Source of the DNA: Amarolinea sp964580725
GTDB taxonomy: Bacteria; Chloroflexota; Anaerolineae; SSC4; Amarolineaceae
NCBI GenBank assembly: GCA_964580725.1
Contig: CAZOLV010000002.1
Coordinates: 1-64,000 of the forward strand
Reading direction: 5' to 3'
DNA length: 64,000 nucleotides
In this document: positions 51,237-59,104 of the stretch, in pieces
Numbering within the stretch: the stretch's first letter is position 1
How the letters are laid out: the number at the start of each line of letters is the position of its first letter
The notes under the pieces: generated by a model
The model's input: only the letters and a program-made list of their open reading frames with translations
Told to the model about the DNA's origin: nothing
The model's database searches: none
Translations under genes and position numbers: made by a program

Positions 51237-52109
51237 CTATGGTCGCAACGCCTCGCCGTTGGGCGTCATGCGGGCAGCCTGGTCGGGCTGCGCTTGCCGG
51301 CAGAAAACAATGCGACGATAGGCCGGCGCTCCGTGCACACGGGGCGCAATCCAGGGGAAGAGCGGCTGCAGAAGCAGGCGCTGCACATGGGTCAGCCCTG
51401 GCAGCGGGCGCCCCAGATCGAACAAGCGCCGCAGGCGGAGCCAGGTCGTCACCGAGACGTTGGGAACGCTGTGCAGTTCGTAGCGTCCGAAACGGGCGGC
51501 GGCGGCATCTGCCGCCAGCGCCTGCAGGTCGTCTGCTGACCACATGGCGTGATCGAGGTGCTCGCCCAGTTTGGGATGCACGCGGCCGGTCTGGCGCTGA
51601 AATTCCTGCGCCATCCGTTCTTCGGCGGCGCGCGCCTCGGCGCCGCAGGGCGCCCCCACGATCAGCAGGCCATCGGGCCGCAGCACGCGCGCCATTTCCA
51701 TCACCACGGCGCGGCGCGCGGTGGGGGCCAGGTGCTCCAACGTGTCCAGGCAGAGCGCCGCGTCGAAAGAGGCGTCGGCGAAGGGCAGCGCCTCGCCCGA
51801 CGCCGCCACGGGGGTCAACCGAGGATGATCGCGCAGGCGCTGACGGTCGAAAGTGACATCCACGCCGACGGCGGTGCGCGGCGCATAGGTGGTGACGCCC
51901 CCCTTACTGCCGCAGCCCACGTCCAGGATGCGCAGTGCGGCCGGCTGTGCGGTCAGCGCGACGGTCACCGGCCAGTAGCGCAGGGCGATTTCCATGCGCC
52001 AGGCCCAGTTCCAACGCTGATAGCGCGCCAACGGGACAGCCAGCCAGCCCAAACGCTGCAGACGCTCGCTGCGCACCCGGCCGGCGTCGAGTCGAAAGAC
52101 GTCACTCAT
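51237..52109 (-). CDS. class I SAM-dependent methyltransferase
   Basis: A 290-residue Methyltransf_11-type enzyme. The SAM motif is LRILDVGCGSKGGVTTY, motif II has AVGVDV, and ALPFADASFDAALCLDTLEHL with VLRPDGLLIVGAP gives the later motifs. The C-terminal part (SVTTWLRLRRLFDLGRPLPG ...) is long and may bind the acceptor glycan or lipid. It sits between two phosphodiesterase-like paralogues (18 bases to one, 14 to the other), so it probably methylates a surface polysaccharide component. The ATG at 52109 has AGGAGAACG upstream. Confidence 0.9.
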   Translation of the reverse strand: MSDVFRLDAGRVRSERLQRLGWLAVPLARYQRWNWAWRMEIALRYWPVTVALTAQPAALRILDVGCGSKGGVTTYAPRTAVGVDVTFDRQRLRDHPRLTPVAASGEALPFADASFDAALCLDTLEHLAPTARRAVVMEMARVLRPDGLLIVGAPCGAEARAAEERMAQEFQRQTGRVHPKLGEHLDHAMWSADDLQALAADAAAARFGRYELHSVPNVSVTTWLRLRRLFDLGRPLPGLTHVQRLLLQPLFPWIAPRVHGAPAYRRIVFCRQAQPDQAARMTPNGEALRP

Positions 52110-52123
52110 GCATCGTTCTCCTG

Positions 52124-53776
52124 CTAACCCAAATAGCCCAGATTGGCCAGTCTTTCCACAATCAGCGCCTCGTCCTCGGTCGAGTAGACCTGCTGGCGCG
52201 GCGCTACGGCCAGGCCCGTCTCATCGGCATAGCGGACGGGGTGATCGGCGAGATAGGTCGGCTCGAAGATTTCCGTCGCCGCCCGGCCATCCAGCCCGCT
52301 CGGAACCGGCAGCCCCATGCTGTAGAGGATGGTGGGCGCCAGGTCGGCCAGCCCCAGGCCCGGCCCCAGGCGTTGGGCGGCAATGTCTGGCCCCCAGGCC
52401 AGAAAGATGCCATCGGGTTGGTGCATGCCCTCGCCCTCGTCCGTCACATCGCTGAAGATGCGCCCCGGCGAGACCTCGGAAGTCGGCTCGTAGCCGGGCG
52501 CCATCTCGTACAGAATGTCCGGCGCTTGCTCGGTGAACGGCCCCTGGTACACCTCTTCCCGATCATAGACCGCACGGATCACACGCTGTCCACGGTGCGG
52601 GTCGGTGAGATCGAGCAGACCGGCCTTGATCTGGCGACGCAGCGCGGCGTAAGCGGCGGCGTCCACCACGCCGTAGGGTTCACGCCCGCGCTGGTTGATG
52701 TAGATGGCGTACTCGGACGCCACGCCCGAATAGGCTTGCGTGTGCGCCCAGTCAATGATGCGATTGACGGCAAAGGCGCGCCGGCCAAGCATCAGCAGGT
52801 TGCGCGGCAGCAGCCGCTTGACCCACCCCATATACTGTTTCATCTGCTTGCGCACGCCGGCCTTGCCGCTGGCGTAGGTCAGCCAGCCTTGATTGGCCAA
52901 CCATTGATCTATGTGTACCCGTGTGTGGCGCAGGCCAAAACCGTGGTCGGAGAGCATGAAAAGGCGCGTTCGATCAGAAAGGGCGTGCGCCAGGGTGCGC
53001 CCCAAACAGGCATCCAGGGCGCGGTAGGTCGCCTCGACGGCGGCGTGGATGGGCGTCAGCTCGGCCGTGCGCGGTCCCGACAGGCCGAGCAAATCGTCCA
53101 GATAGCGCCAGGTCCAGTGTTGCAGGCGGTCGGGCGTCTCATAGACCACCATGATGAAGTCGCCGCCCTGCGGCAGCAGGACTTCCTCCAGCGCCGCCTG
53201 TCGTTCCAACAGGACGCGCTGCAAGTCGTTGACCAACGCCAGGCGCTGTGCGGGGGCGCGGTAGTCACGCTCCTGCTTGAGCACGCGCAGGTCAATCGTG
53301 TAGCGCCGGGCGCGCAGGCGTGCGGCCAGGTCGGCGGGATGGGTGAATTCGCTCTCTTCGGACGGGGTCATCATGCCGCTGACGATCCAACCTTGCGCCG
53401 GACGCACCGGGTAGGTCAGGGGCACGTTGAGCACGCCGACGCGGCGGCCCTGTGCGCTCAACCGCTCCCAGAGCAGCGGCGCCTGGATGGCGGTGGCGTT
53501 GACGTAGGTGCGTTCCAGATCACGGTTGAGGGCTTGTTGGAAGGCGAAGACGCCATGCCGGCCAGGGTTCAGGCCGGTCATGAAACTGCTCCAGGCGGGC
53601 GCTGTGAGCGGCGGCAGCGTGGAGCGCAGCGGCGCGACTGCGCCTTCAGCGGCCAAACGGGCCAGATTGGGCAGCCAACCGGCCGCCATCATCGGCCGCA
53701 GCAGATCCCAGGTCGCGCCATCCAGGCCGATGACGAGAACAGCCGGGGATGCCAGGAGCGTGCCGGCGGTTGTCAT
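52124..53776 (-). CDS. alkaline-phosphatase-superfamily phosphodiesterase (paralogue B)
   Basis: A 550-residue paralogue of the enzyme at 49470-51218, with the same order of motifs: VLVIGLDGATWDLLRPMM, LPPLTAPAWSSFMTGLNPGRHGVF (read as TAPAWSSFMTGLNPGRH), VYETPDRLQHWTW, LFMLSDHGFG, HTQAYSGVASEYAIYINQRG, LDGRAATEIF and the ending ERLANLGYLG. The metal ligands appear intact. Two such genes around a methyltransferase suggest two related phosphoryl modifications. Its start overlaps the flippase stop by 4 bases (ATGA). Confidence 0.87.
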   Translation of the reverse strand: MTTAGTLLASPAVLVIGLDGATWDLLRPMMAAGWLPNLARLAAEGAVAPLRSTLPPLTAPAWSSFMTGLNPGRHGVFAFQQALNRDLERTYVNATAIQAPLLWERLSAQGRRVGVLNVPLTYPVRPAQGWIVSGMMTPSEESEFTHPADLAARLRARRYTIDLRVLKQERDYRAPAQRLALVNDLQRVLLERQAALEEVLLPQGGDFIMVVYETPDRLQHWTWRYLDDLLGLSGPRTAELTPIHAAVEATYRALDACLGRTLAHALSDRTRLFMLSDHGFGLRHTRVHIDQWLANQGWLTYASGKAGVRKQMKQYMGWVKRLLPRNLLMLGRRAFAVNRIIDWAHTQAYSGVASEYAIYINQRGREPYGVVDAAAYAALRRQIKAGLLDLTDPHRGQRVIRAVYDREEVYQGPFTEQAPDILYEMAPGYEPTSEVSPGRIFSDVTDEGEGMHQPDGIFLAWGPDIAAQRLGPGLGLADLAPTILYSMGLPVPSGLDGRAATEIFEPTYLADHPVRYADETGLAVAPRQQVYSTEDEALIVERLANLGYLG

Positions 53777-55365
53777 GGCGTGTTGACCTCGGCGTTTTCG
53801 GCGTCTCTGGCGGCGGCTGGCGGCCGCGCCCTGGCAGGTTTTTGACGCAACATGCCGTTTTCGTCCAGATCGAACAGCCAGCGGCGGATGGGGCGCAGGC
53901 GCTTGTGGAAGGTCAGCATGGCGACGGCCGCTTCCAGTTCGCGCGTGCTGAAGGTGCGCAGTAGCAGGGTGGCAGCCGCAAAGACCAGCAAGGCGCCGGC
54001 GCTGGCCAGGATGATCGAAAATGCGCCCAGCGCGGCAAAGACGGCGACAGTCAGACCGCTGGCGGCGCCGAGCTTGACGACAAACAGGCCCATCTCGCGC
54101 CGATCAAGATAGGGCAGTAGGGCAATGGTGCTGGCGACGAAGACCAGACCTTCGGCCAGCATGATCCCGTAGGCGACGCCCATCGCCTGGTAGCGGGGGA
54201 TGAGGAAGAGGGCGGTGACGGCGGCGCTGATGACAAAACCGGCGCCCAGGCCGGCCGCTACCACCCACTGTCGCCCAACCGCCAGCAGGGCCGCTTCGTA
54301 GAACTGGTTGGAGAAGGTGAAGAGGGTGATCCAACCGAAGACGGCCAGGATGGGAGCGGCGGCGGCCAGGTCAGCGCCGAACAGCAGGCGGGTGATCGGC
54401 TGCGCCAGGAGGGTCATCGTCAGGGCCAGCAGGAAGCTCAGGGTCACGAAGAGCTTGAGCGATTTGCCCAGGGTCTCTTGAAACTTGCGCGGTTCCTGGC
54501 GCGCCTGTTGCGCAAAGACCGGCAGGATGGCGCCGATGAGCGAAGCGGGGACGATGCGCAGTTGTTCGACGATGCGGATGGGGCCGTAGAGCAGGCCGGC
54601 CGCCAGGTCGCCCTGGCCCGGCGCTTTGGCGTTGAGGATGCTGGTCAGCAGGACGATGCCGCCGCGCCAGATGAAGCGGCGCACGAACATGTTGAAGCCG
54701 AGCGGGAACGACTCTTTGAGCAGGTACCACATGCTGCGCCACTCGCGACTGATCGCTTCGGCCAAGAAGTGGCGGCGGCAGAGGTACCAACCCGCCAGCA
54801 GGCGCACGAAGTTGGCCAGCAGGCGCATACCGAAAAGCCCGGCCAGGCCCCAGTCGAGTCGAATGGCGACGTAGGCCAACAGCAGGATGAGCGCCTGCCC
54901 GAAGACGACGGTGAAGGCCTGATATTGCATGCGCTGATAGGCGCGGAAGACGGCGGTGAAGACTTCTGTCAGATTGAAGAGCACCTGGCCGAAGGCGAAG
55001 AAGAGGATGGCCCACCAGAGTTGGGGATCGCTGTAGTTGCCCTGGGCGGCCAGGAGCACGACGCCCATCATGACGGCGGAGAGGAGCAGCCGCGCTGTCC
55101 AGACGCCGGCCAGGTGCTGGCGGGCGTTGGCGGGGTCGCTGGCCACCTCACGCACGAGCACGCGGGAGTTGCTCAGTTCGGTGAGCATGATGAAAAGCTC
55201 GATGAAAGAGATGACGTAAGCGTAGCGCCCGAAGCCGGCCTGTCCCAGGTAGCGCGCAGCCAGCGACAAGAGCGCCAGGCTGAGCACCGCTTCGATGCCG
55301 TAGGCCATCAACAGATAACCCGAATTGACCGCAATCCGCCGCGGCCGTTGATCCATGACTGTCAT
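53773..55365 (-). CDS. polysaccharide flippase (MATE/Wzx-like)
   Basis: A 530-residue protein with about 14 helices. It begins near AVNSGYLLMAYGIEAVLSLALL, the Wzx/RfbX polysaccharide-export opening, and includes ARYLGQAGFGRYAYVISFIELF and FNMFVRRFIWRGGIVLLTSIL. It flips undecaprenyl-linked repeat units across the membrane for the ligase/polymerase. A cytoplasmic tail of about 50 residues follows the last helix. The ATG at 55365 or 55356 may be used. It is translationally coupled to the next gene and upstream is the mobile island, so it may be the first gene of the operon's lower part. Confidence 0.9.
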   Translation of the reverse strand: MTVMDQRPRRIAVNSGYLLMAYGIEAVLSLALLSLAARYLGQAGFGRYAYVISFIELFIMLTELSNSRVLVREVASDPANARQHLAGVWTARLLLSAVMMGVVLLAAQGNYSDPQLWWAILFFAFGQVLFNLTEVFTAVFRAYQRMQYQAFTVVFGQALILLLAYVAIRLDWGLAGLFGMRLLANFVRLLAGWYLCRRHFLAEAISREWRSMWYLLKESFPLGFNMFVRRFIWRGGIVLLTSILNAKAPGQGDLAAGLLYGPIRIVEQLRIVPASLIGAILPVFAQQARQEPRKFQETLGKSLKLFVTLSFLLALTMTLLAQPITRLLFGADLAAAAPILAVFGWITLFTFSNQFYEAALLAVGRQWVVAAGLGAGFVISAAVTALFLIPRYQAMGVAYGIMLAEGLVFVASTIALLPYLDRREMGLFVVKLGAASGLTVAVFAALGAFSIILASAGALLVFAAATLLLRTFSTRELEAAVAMLTFHKRLRPIRRWLFDLDENGMLRQKPARARPPAAARDAENAEVNTP

Positions 55366-55389
55366 GTGTAAGTTTCCATCGCGATAGAT

Positions 55390-55920
55390 TCAACCAACCG
55401 AAAACAGGGGCATCTGCCGCACAGGACGTTCGATCCTCGGCTCGACCCGGCCGGCGCGCCACTCATAGTGCCCATTCAACGCACGCACAGCTTGACTCTG
55501 GAACGTGAATACCTCTCCAGACTGCGCTCTGGCGACCAGGCGTTTGACGTCCAAAATGGCCTGTCGTTTCGAATGGGGGCCAACCCAGGCCGGATAGGGC
55601 AGGCGCTCGAAGTCTTTGCTCTGGATATTTCTCGTATGATTGATGACTTCTTTCAAGATACGGCTGCAGAGGTCTGTCAGCGCCCAGCCGAGGATGAAGA
55701 AGAGTTCGTCATGTTCGACGCCGCCCCGCAAGAAGGCGCAGGGCGCGCCGCTGTCCAGGATGTAGCCTGGCGGCAGGTAGCGTGCATAGAGCCGCGGAGC
55801 AATCAACGACCACGAAAGACCCTCGCGGCCAAAGAACTTCATGCCGCCAACCCCGTGAAGATATCAGTTTCCAGTCTTCTTGAACGTGTAGACATACTCC
55901 CCGTCGTCGCGCCAGAACTT
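55390..55920 (-). pseudogene. C-terminal remnant of an Eco57I/PglX-like modification enzyme
   Basis: The open frame 55390-55842 (150 residues) starts MKFFGREGLSW and matches the end of type IIG/BREX-like methyltransferases: GLSWSLIAPRLYARYLPPGY, PCAFLRGG, LCSRILKEVINHT and QSKDFERLPYPAW. Upstream in the same frame, after a TGA at 55864-55866, lies KFWRDDGEYVYTFKKTGN, which reads as more of the same protein, then a TAA. The rest, including the SAM-binding NPPY region, is missing. It lies between the flippase and the attC site and is very probably inactive. Confidence 0.7.
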
Positions 55921-55959
55921 TTACATGCGCTCCGATTGCAGGTTCGGTCGCACACGGCG

Positions 55960-56052
55960 GCCTAACGACCCGCGGTTCAGTCGCCGCCGGGTGGACGAAA
56001 AGCGACTCGCGACCGCGCGCGATAGGCGGTCGCCTGGAAGCGCCTGTTAGGC
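55960..56052 (-). other. integron attC recombination site
   Basis: It begins GCCTAAC (55960-55966) and ends GTTAGGC (56046-56052), matching the attC core pair RYYYAAC ... GTTRRRY over 93 bp. Inner arms pair imperfectly, GCGGTTCAG-TCG-CCGCC against GCGCTTCCAGGCGACCGCC, as attC sites do. The higA stop codon TAA lies inside the core next to the gene, the usual arrangement at a cassette's 3' end. No integrase is in the window. Confidence 0.7.
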
Positions 56053-56367
56053 AGACACAGGCGACAACGCCGCGCCACTGAACACGCGCACCTCTTGCTC
56101 CAAACGTCCTTCAAGGCGATCTTTCTCCACCTCCAGATCGTAACGCACCTGGAGATTCAGCCAGTACCGCTCGGACAGCCCAAAATAGCGGGAGAGCCGC
56201 AGAGCTGTATCGGCGCTGATGGCGCGCTTGCCATGCACAATTTCGTTGATGCGGCGGGGATGGACGCCGATGTCCTGCGCCAGCCGGTATTGGCTGATGC
56301 CAAACGGCTTCAGAAACTCCTCCAACAGAATCTCGCCGGGATGTACAGGCGCAAACTTGGTGTACAT
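56047..56367 (-). CDS. higA: HigA-type antitoxin (XRE family)
   Basis: A 106-residue HigA/VapI antitoxin. FAPVHPGEILLEEFLKPFGI leads to the helix-turn-helix YRLAQDIGVHPRRINEIVHG, then ALRLSRYFGLSERYWLNLQ, the typical HigA block. It neutralises HigB and represses the operon by binding the palindrome upstream of higB. It follows higB by 19 bases, the toxin-first order of higBA. Its TAA stop lies inside the attC core, so its last codons are part of the recombination site. The C-terminal tail after residue 90 is variable. Confidence 0.93.
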   Translation of the reverse strand: MYTKFAPVHPGEILLEEFLKPFGISQYRLAQDIGVHPRRINEIVHGKRAISADTALRLSRYFGLSERYWLNLQVRYDLEVEKDRLEGRLEQEVRVFSGAALSPVSA

Positions 56368-56386
56368 GGTCCTAATCCTCTCACGC

Positions 56387-56668
56387 TCAATGATAGTCCG
56401 TCACTTCAACATCGTAGGCGTCTCCATCCTGCCAACGAAAGCAAACGCGCCACTGGTTGTTGATACGAATGCTATGTTGTCCTGCACGATCGCCCGACAG
56501 TCGTTCCAGGCGATTAGCAGGCGGGATGCGCAGATCGTCCAACCGTTCGGCAACATCAAGCTGGACCAACTTGCGCCAGGCAAGACGATGTAGTTCAGGG
56601 GGAAAATGGCGCAAGAGCTGGCGCTGGAAAAGTCGCTCGGTGTCCTTGTCATAGAAGGACTTGATCAT
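56387..56668 (-). CDS. higB: HigB toxin (RelE superfamily mRNA interferase)
   Basis: A 93-residue HigB. It begins MIKSFYDKDTERLFQRQ, and the core is LHRLAWRKLVQLDVAERLDD, LRIPPANRLERLSGDRAGQH and SIRINNQWRVCFRW, followed by DVEVTDYH. This is the standard HigB pattern, with the catalytic His/Arg/Tyr-type residues in RINNQWRVCFRW and the terminal YH. The toxin cuts mRNA on the ribosome. The gene is intact and followed by its antitoxin, so the module is probably functional. Confidence 0.93.
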   Translation of the reverse strand: MIKSFYDKDTERLFQRQLLRHFPPELHRLAWRKLVQLDVAERLDDLRIPPANRLERLSGDRAGQHSIRINNQWRVCFRWQDGDAYDVEVTDYH

Positions 56669-56676
56669 AGCTCAAT

Positions 56677-56695
56677 CATAACGCAAAACGTTATG
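56677..56695. promoter_or_regulatory. likely HigA operator palindrome
   Basis: CATAACG-CAAAA-CGTTATG is a perfect 7-bp inverted repeat 9 bases upstream of the higB ATG. Its position over the probable -10 region fits autorepression by HigA, as in other higBA operons. Confidence 0.6.
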
Positions 56696-56777
56696 GTTTA
56701 CAAGTTACGACTGCGAGGAAACAAGGTTCGGTCAACCGCTGAGGCTGTGCCGGACAGGCTCTTGCCATCGGACGCGC

Positions 56778-57206
56778 CTAACAATAAAATAGACCGACGG
56801 CGTGATCCCTTCGGCGGCAATTTTTTAGTTTGACGATCAGAAGATAGTAGGAATCAATGCGCCGCGCCATGACCGCGCCCAACACCTTCTTGAGAGAAAC
56901 CAAATTCGGCTGGCCTTCCGAGCCAACGATCTCCACTTTGACATTGACAGGATGATAAATACCGCGATCGTACAGCCACACATCCCCCATGCTGCGCGAT
57001 CTTTGCCGGCCGTGGGCGTCGCGCTGATGACTCGTGAGGTGATCGAGCGTTACAAGAGCGGTCGTTTTTTCGTCAACCGGGTCGGCGAGTCTGTGACCGA
57101 TCTCTTTGCCCTGTGCGATCGCGATGATCTCCGGCTTTTGTACTTCGCACCGCCAATAGGCAAGCGTTTGGGTATTGACTGTTGCGATCATGCTGTCCGA
57201 TAGCAT
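56778..57206 (-). CDS. PD-(D/E)XK endonuclease-like protein, 3' end at cassette boundary
   Basis: A 142-residue protein beginning MLSDSMIATVNTQTLAYW. GDVWLYDRGIYHPVNVKVE gives a GD ... V-x-V-x-N-x-K-V-E pattern like a PD-(D/E)XK nuclease core, followed by GQPNLVSLKKVLGAVM and SYYLLIVKL. It may be a type II restriction endonuclease or a fragment of one; the exact family is not recognised. GAGGAAAC precedes the ATG. Its stop codon TAG belongs to the GTTAGGC core of the higBA cassette, so the original C-terminus is lost or shifted. A MITE lies 17 bases upstream of its start. Confidence 0.6.
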   Translation of the reverse strand: MLSDSMIATVNTQTLAYWRCEVQKPEIIAIAQGKEIGHRLADPVDEKTTALVTLDHLTSHQRDAHGRQRSRSMGDVWLYDRGIYHPVNVKVEIVGSEGQPNLVSLKKVLGAVMARRIDSYYLLIVKLKNCRRRDHAVGLFYC

Positions 57207-57222
57207 GGGTGTTTCCTCATTT

Positions 57223-57285
57223 GGTATCATCTCAATAATTCGGGGCAAAGACCTGTCAGGTTTCCTTACTGATTGAGATGATACC
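57223..57285. mobile_element. MITE copy 2 (63 bp) with 6-bp target duplication
   Basis: Ends GGTATCATCTCAAT and ATTGAGATGATACC are perfect 14-bp inverted repeats. They are flanked on both sides by TCATTT (57217-57222 and 57286-57291). The core matches copy 1 at 39835, with a shorter middle. The element sits in the promoter region of the endonuclease-like gene. Confidence 0.9.
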
Positions 57286-57325
57286 TCATTTGATCCGACC
57301 ACTCTGCGCGCCGGCGTGCTCCACA

Positions 57326-59104
57326 TCAGCTCCAATAGCGAGGCAGGAGCACGCCAAAGAAGGCGTACAGGTCGAGGGCGACGAAGCCGAGCAGGAACCA
57401 ACGACCGGCCCGCGCCAGCCGCCAGCGCCGGCTCCAGAAACGCAGTCCGACCGCCAACAAGAGCATGAACGGCGCGACGGCGGGCAGCAGGTAGCGCCCC
57501 TGCGGTTGCCAGTCGAACCAGATGACCGGCGCCGCCGTCAACGCCAGCGCCAGCAGCGCCGCCGTCAAACTCCAACCCGCCGCCTGAGCCGCGCTGTCCC
57601 ACGGATGCCGCCGCAGCTCGCCAATCAGGCCGGCCAGTGCAAGCAGGCAAACCAGCGCCAGCGCCGCATAGGCCGACAGCGCCAGCGGAACCTGCAACCA
57701 GCCAAAGTTGCCCCAAAAACCGGGGAAGAGCAGCGCCAGGTAGAGCAGCGCCCGCGCCCCGTTGGCCGAACCGGTCTGCGTCATGGCGGCCCAGGTGCGT
57801 CGCACCGGCTCGCGCCAGGGTTGCGCCGCCAACTGTCCCCAGGTCAACGCCGTCTCGAAATCGCCGTTCTGCAGCAGGTTGACCGGCGCTAACACGCGCA
57901 CGCCATCCACCCACAGCCGGCCTGTTTCGGTTACATTGACGCCGGGGCCAGGCGCCAGCCCGATCAATACCTGGGTCGTCGTCAGGCTGACCGTGCGCGT
58001 AACTTCGAGCCAGCGCCACGCAACGCCCACCTCCGCCGTCGTGCGGTCCAGACCGGCGTCATCCTTGATCGTCAGGCGCACCGTTTGCACGCCATGCGGA
58101 CTGCGCAGCCAGGCGCCCAGGTGGATGCGCTCTGCGCGCAGCGGTTCGGCAGGCAGCGGCTGCGTCAGACGGCCAAAGTCGCCCACGTCGTCATCGCGCA
58201 CGACCATGCCCCAACGCCCATCATGCGCCGCCTGCGCCGCCAACCCGCCGCCCCACGGCTGTCCACGTCCGCCCCAGGCGGCCGGTTGCCGGCTGGGCCA
58301 GAGCGCCAGCGTGCCGCTCGCCGCCAGCAGCAGCAGCAAAACCTGACGTTGGCGCAGCGTCCCCCGCACACCCCACTGCCAGGCCAGGGCCAACAGCGCC
58401 AGCGGCAGCGTGAAAAGCGCCGTTTTCTTGATCCACGCGGCGACCAGGGCCAGGAGCAGCGCGGCGATGCCCCAGCGCAGGCGTCTGGCGTCGGGTAGAG
58501 ACAGCAGCGAACGCAGCAGGCAGCCAAACATCAGCGTCGCCGCCAGTGTCGCCGCACTGTCGTTGTTGACGCCGCCGGCCAGAAAGGCCAACATCGGCAG
58601 GCCGGCCACAGCGGCGGTCGTCGCCAAGCGCAGCGAGCGCGGGAGGGGCGCCGCCGCCCACCACTGCGCCAGCGTCGCCAGCGCAAAAAAGAACCCCGAC
58701 GCCAGCCGCATCAGGCGAACCTGGAGAGCCAACGCCAGGGGCAGCCGGCAGATCGCAGCGGGCAGCCAATAGGAAATGCTTGCTTCGTCGCCCACCTGCC
58801 GGCCCGCGTTGCGCAGGAAGGGATCGTCAGCGAAACGAGCGGGCAGCGGATCGGGCGTTGACTGGCGCACCTGGCGCCAGAAATCGGCGGCGGCCAGCGA
58901 TTCCAGAATGCGCCGCTGCAGCGCCGGGTCTTCGTCGCCTGCTCGCAAGGTGAGGCCGCGCTGCGCCAACAAACAGGCCAGTTCGACATGCGCCGGTTCG
59001 TCGGGCGTTTGCCAAAGCGGCGTTGCGGCGTCGAAGGCCAGACTGTGTAGCACGGCCCAGAGCAGCAGCCAACGCGGGGCGCGGTCAGTGAGCGCTGCTG
59101 ACAC
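57326..59104 (-). CDS. DUF2142-like polytopic membrane protein
   Basis: A 592-residue membrane protein with about 11 helices and one large extracytoplasmic beta domain (about residues 290-430, containing VRLTIKDDAGLDRTTAEVG and NLLQNGDFETALTWGQL). The opening loop ATPLWQTPDEPAHVELAC carries the Asp-Glu pair and His typical of DUF2142/GT-C-like proteins. FDWQPQGRYLLPAVAP near the C-terminus is the other DUF2142 block. It is thought to act as a glycosyltransferase or glycan-modifying enzyme; the donor is unknown. The start is GTG 59104, overlapping the Wzz gene end by 20 bases. Confidence 0.82.
   Translation of the reverse strand: MSAALTDRAPRWLLLWAVLHSLAFDAATPLWQTPDEPAHVELACLLAQRGLTLRAGDEDPALQRRILESLAAADFWRQVRQSTPDPLPARFADDPFLRNAGRQVGDEASISYWLPAAICRLPLALALQVRLMRLASGFFFALATLAQWWAAAPLPRSLRLATTAAVAGLPMLAFLAGGVNNDSAATLAATLMFGCLLRSLLSLPDARRLRWGIAALLLALVAAWIKKTALFTLPLALLALAWQWGVRGTLRQRQVLLLLLAASGTLALWPSRQPAAWGGRGQPWGGGLAAQAAHDGRWGMVVRDDDVGDFGRLTQPLPAEPLRAERIHLGAWLRSPHGVQTVRLTIKDDAGLDRTTAEVGVAWRWLEVTRTVSLTTTQVLIGLAPGPGVNVTETGRLWVDGVRVLAPVNLLQNGDFETALTWGQLAAQPWREPVRRTWAAMTQTGSANGARALLYLALLFPGFWGNFGWLQVPLALSAYAALALVCLLALAGLIGELRRHPWDSAAQAAGWSLTAALLALALTAAPVIWFDWQPQGRYLLPAVAPFMLLLAVGLRFWSRRWRLARAGRWFLLGFVALDLYAFFGVLLPRYWS

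Larger units (their letters stand above)
55960..56782 (-). mobile_element. single integron-type gene cassette carrying higBA
   Basis: Read on the minus strand it runs from a core site GTTAGGC (56782-56776) through a promoter/operator, higB and higA to the attC at 56052-55960. Its length, about 0.82 kb, is usual for a cassette. The upstream flank is not an attC or attI, so the cassette looks inserted at a secondary GTT site. The boundary also supplies the stop codon (TAG in GTTAGGC) of the neighbouring endonuclease-like gene. Confidence 0.65.
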
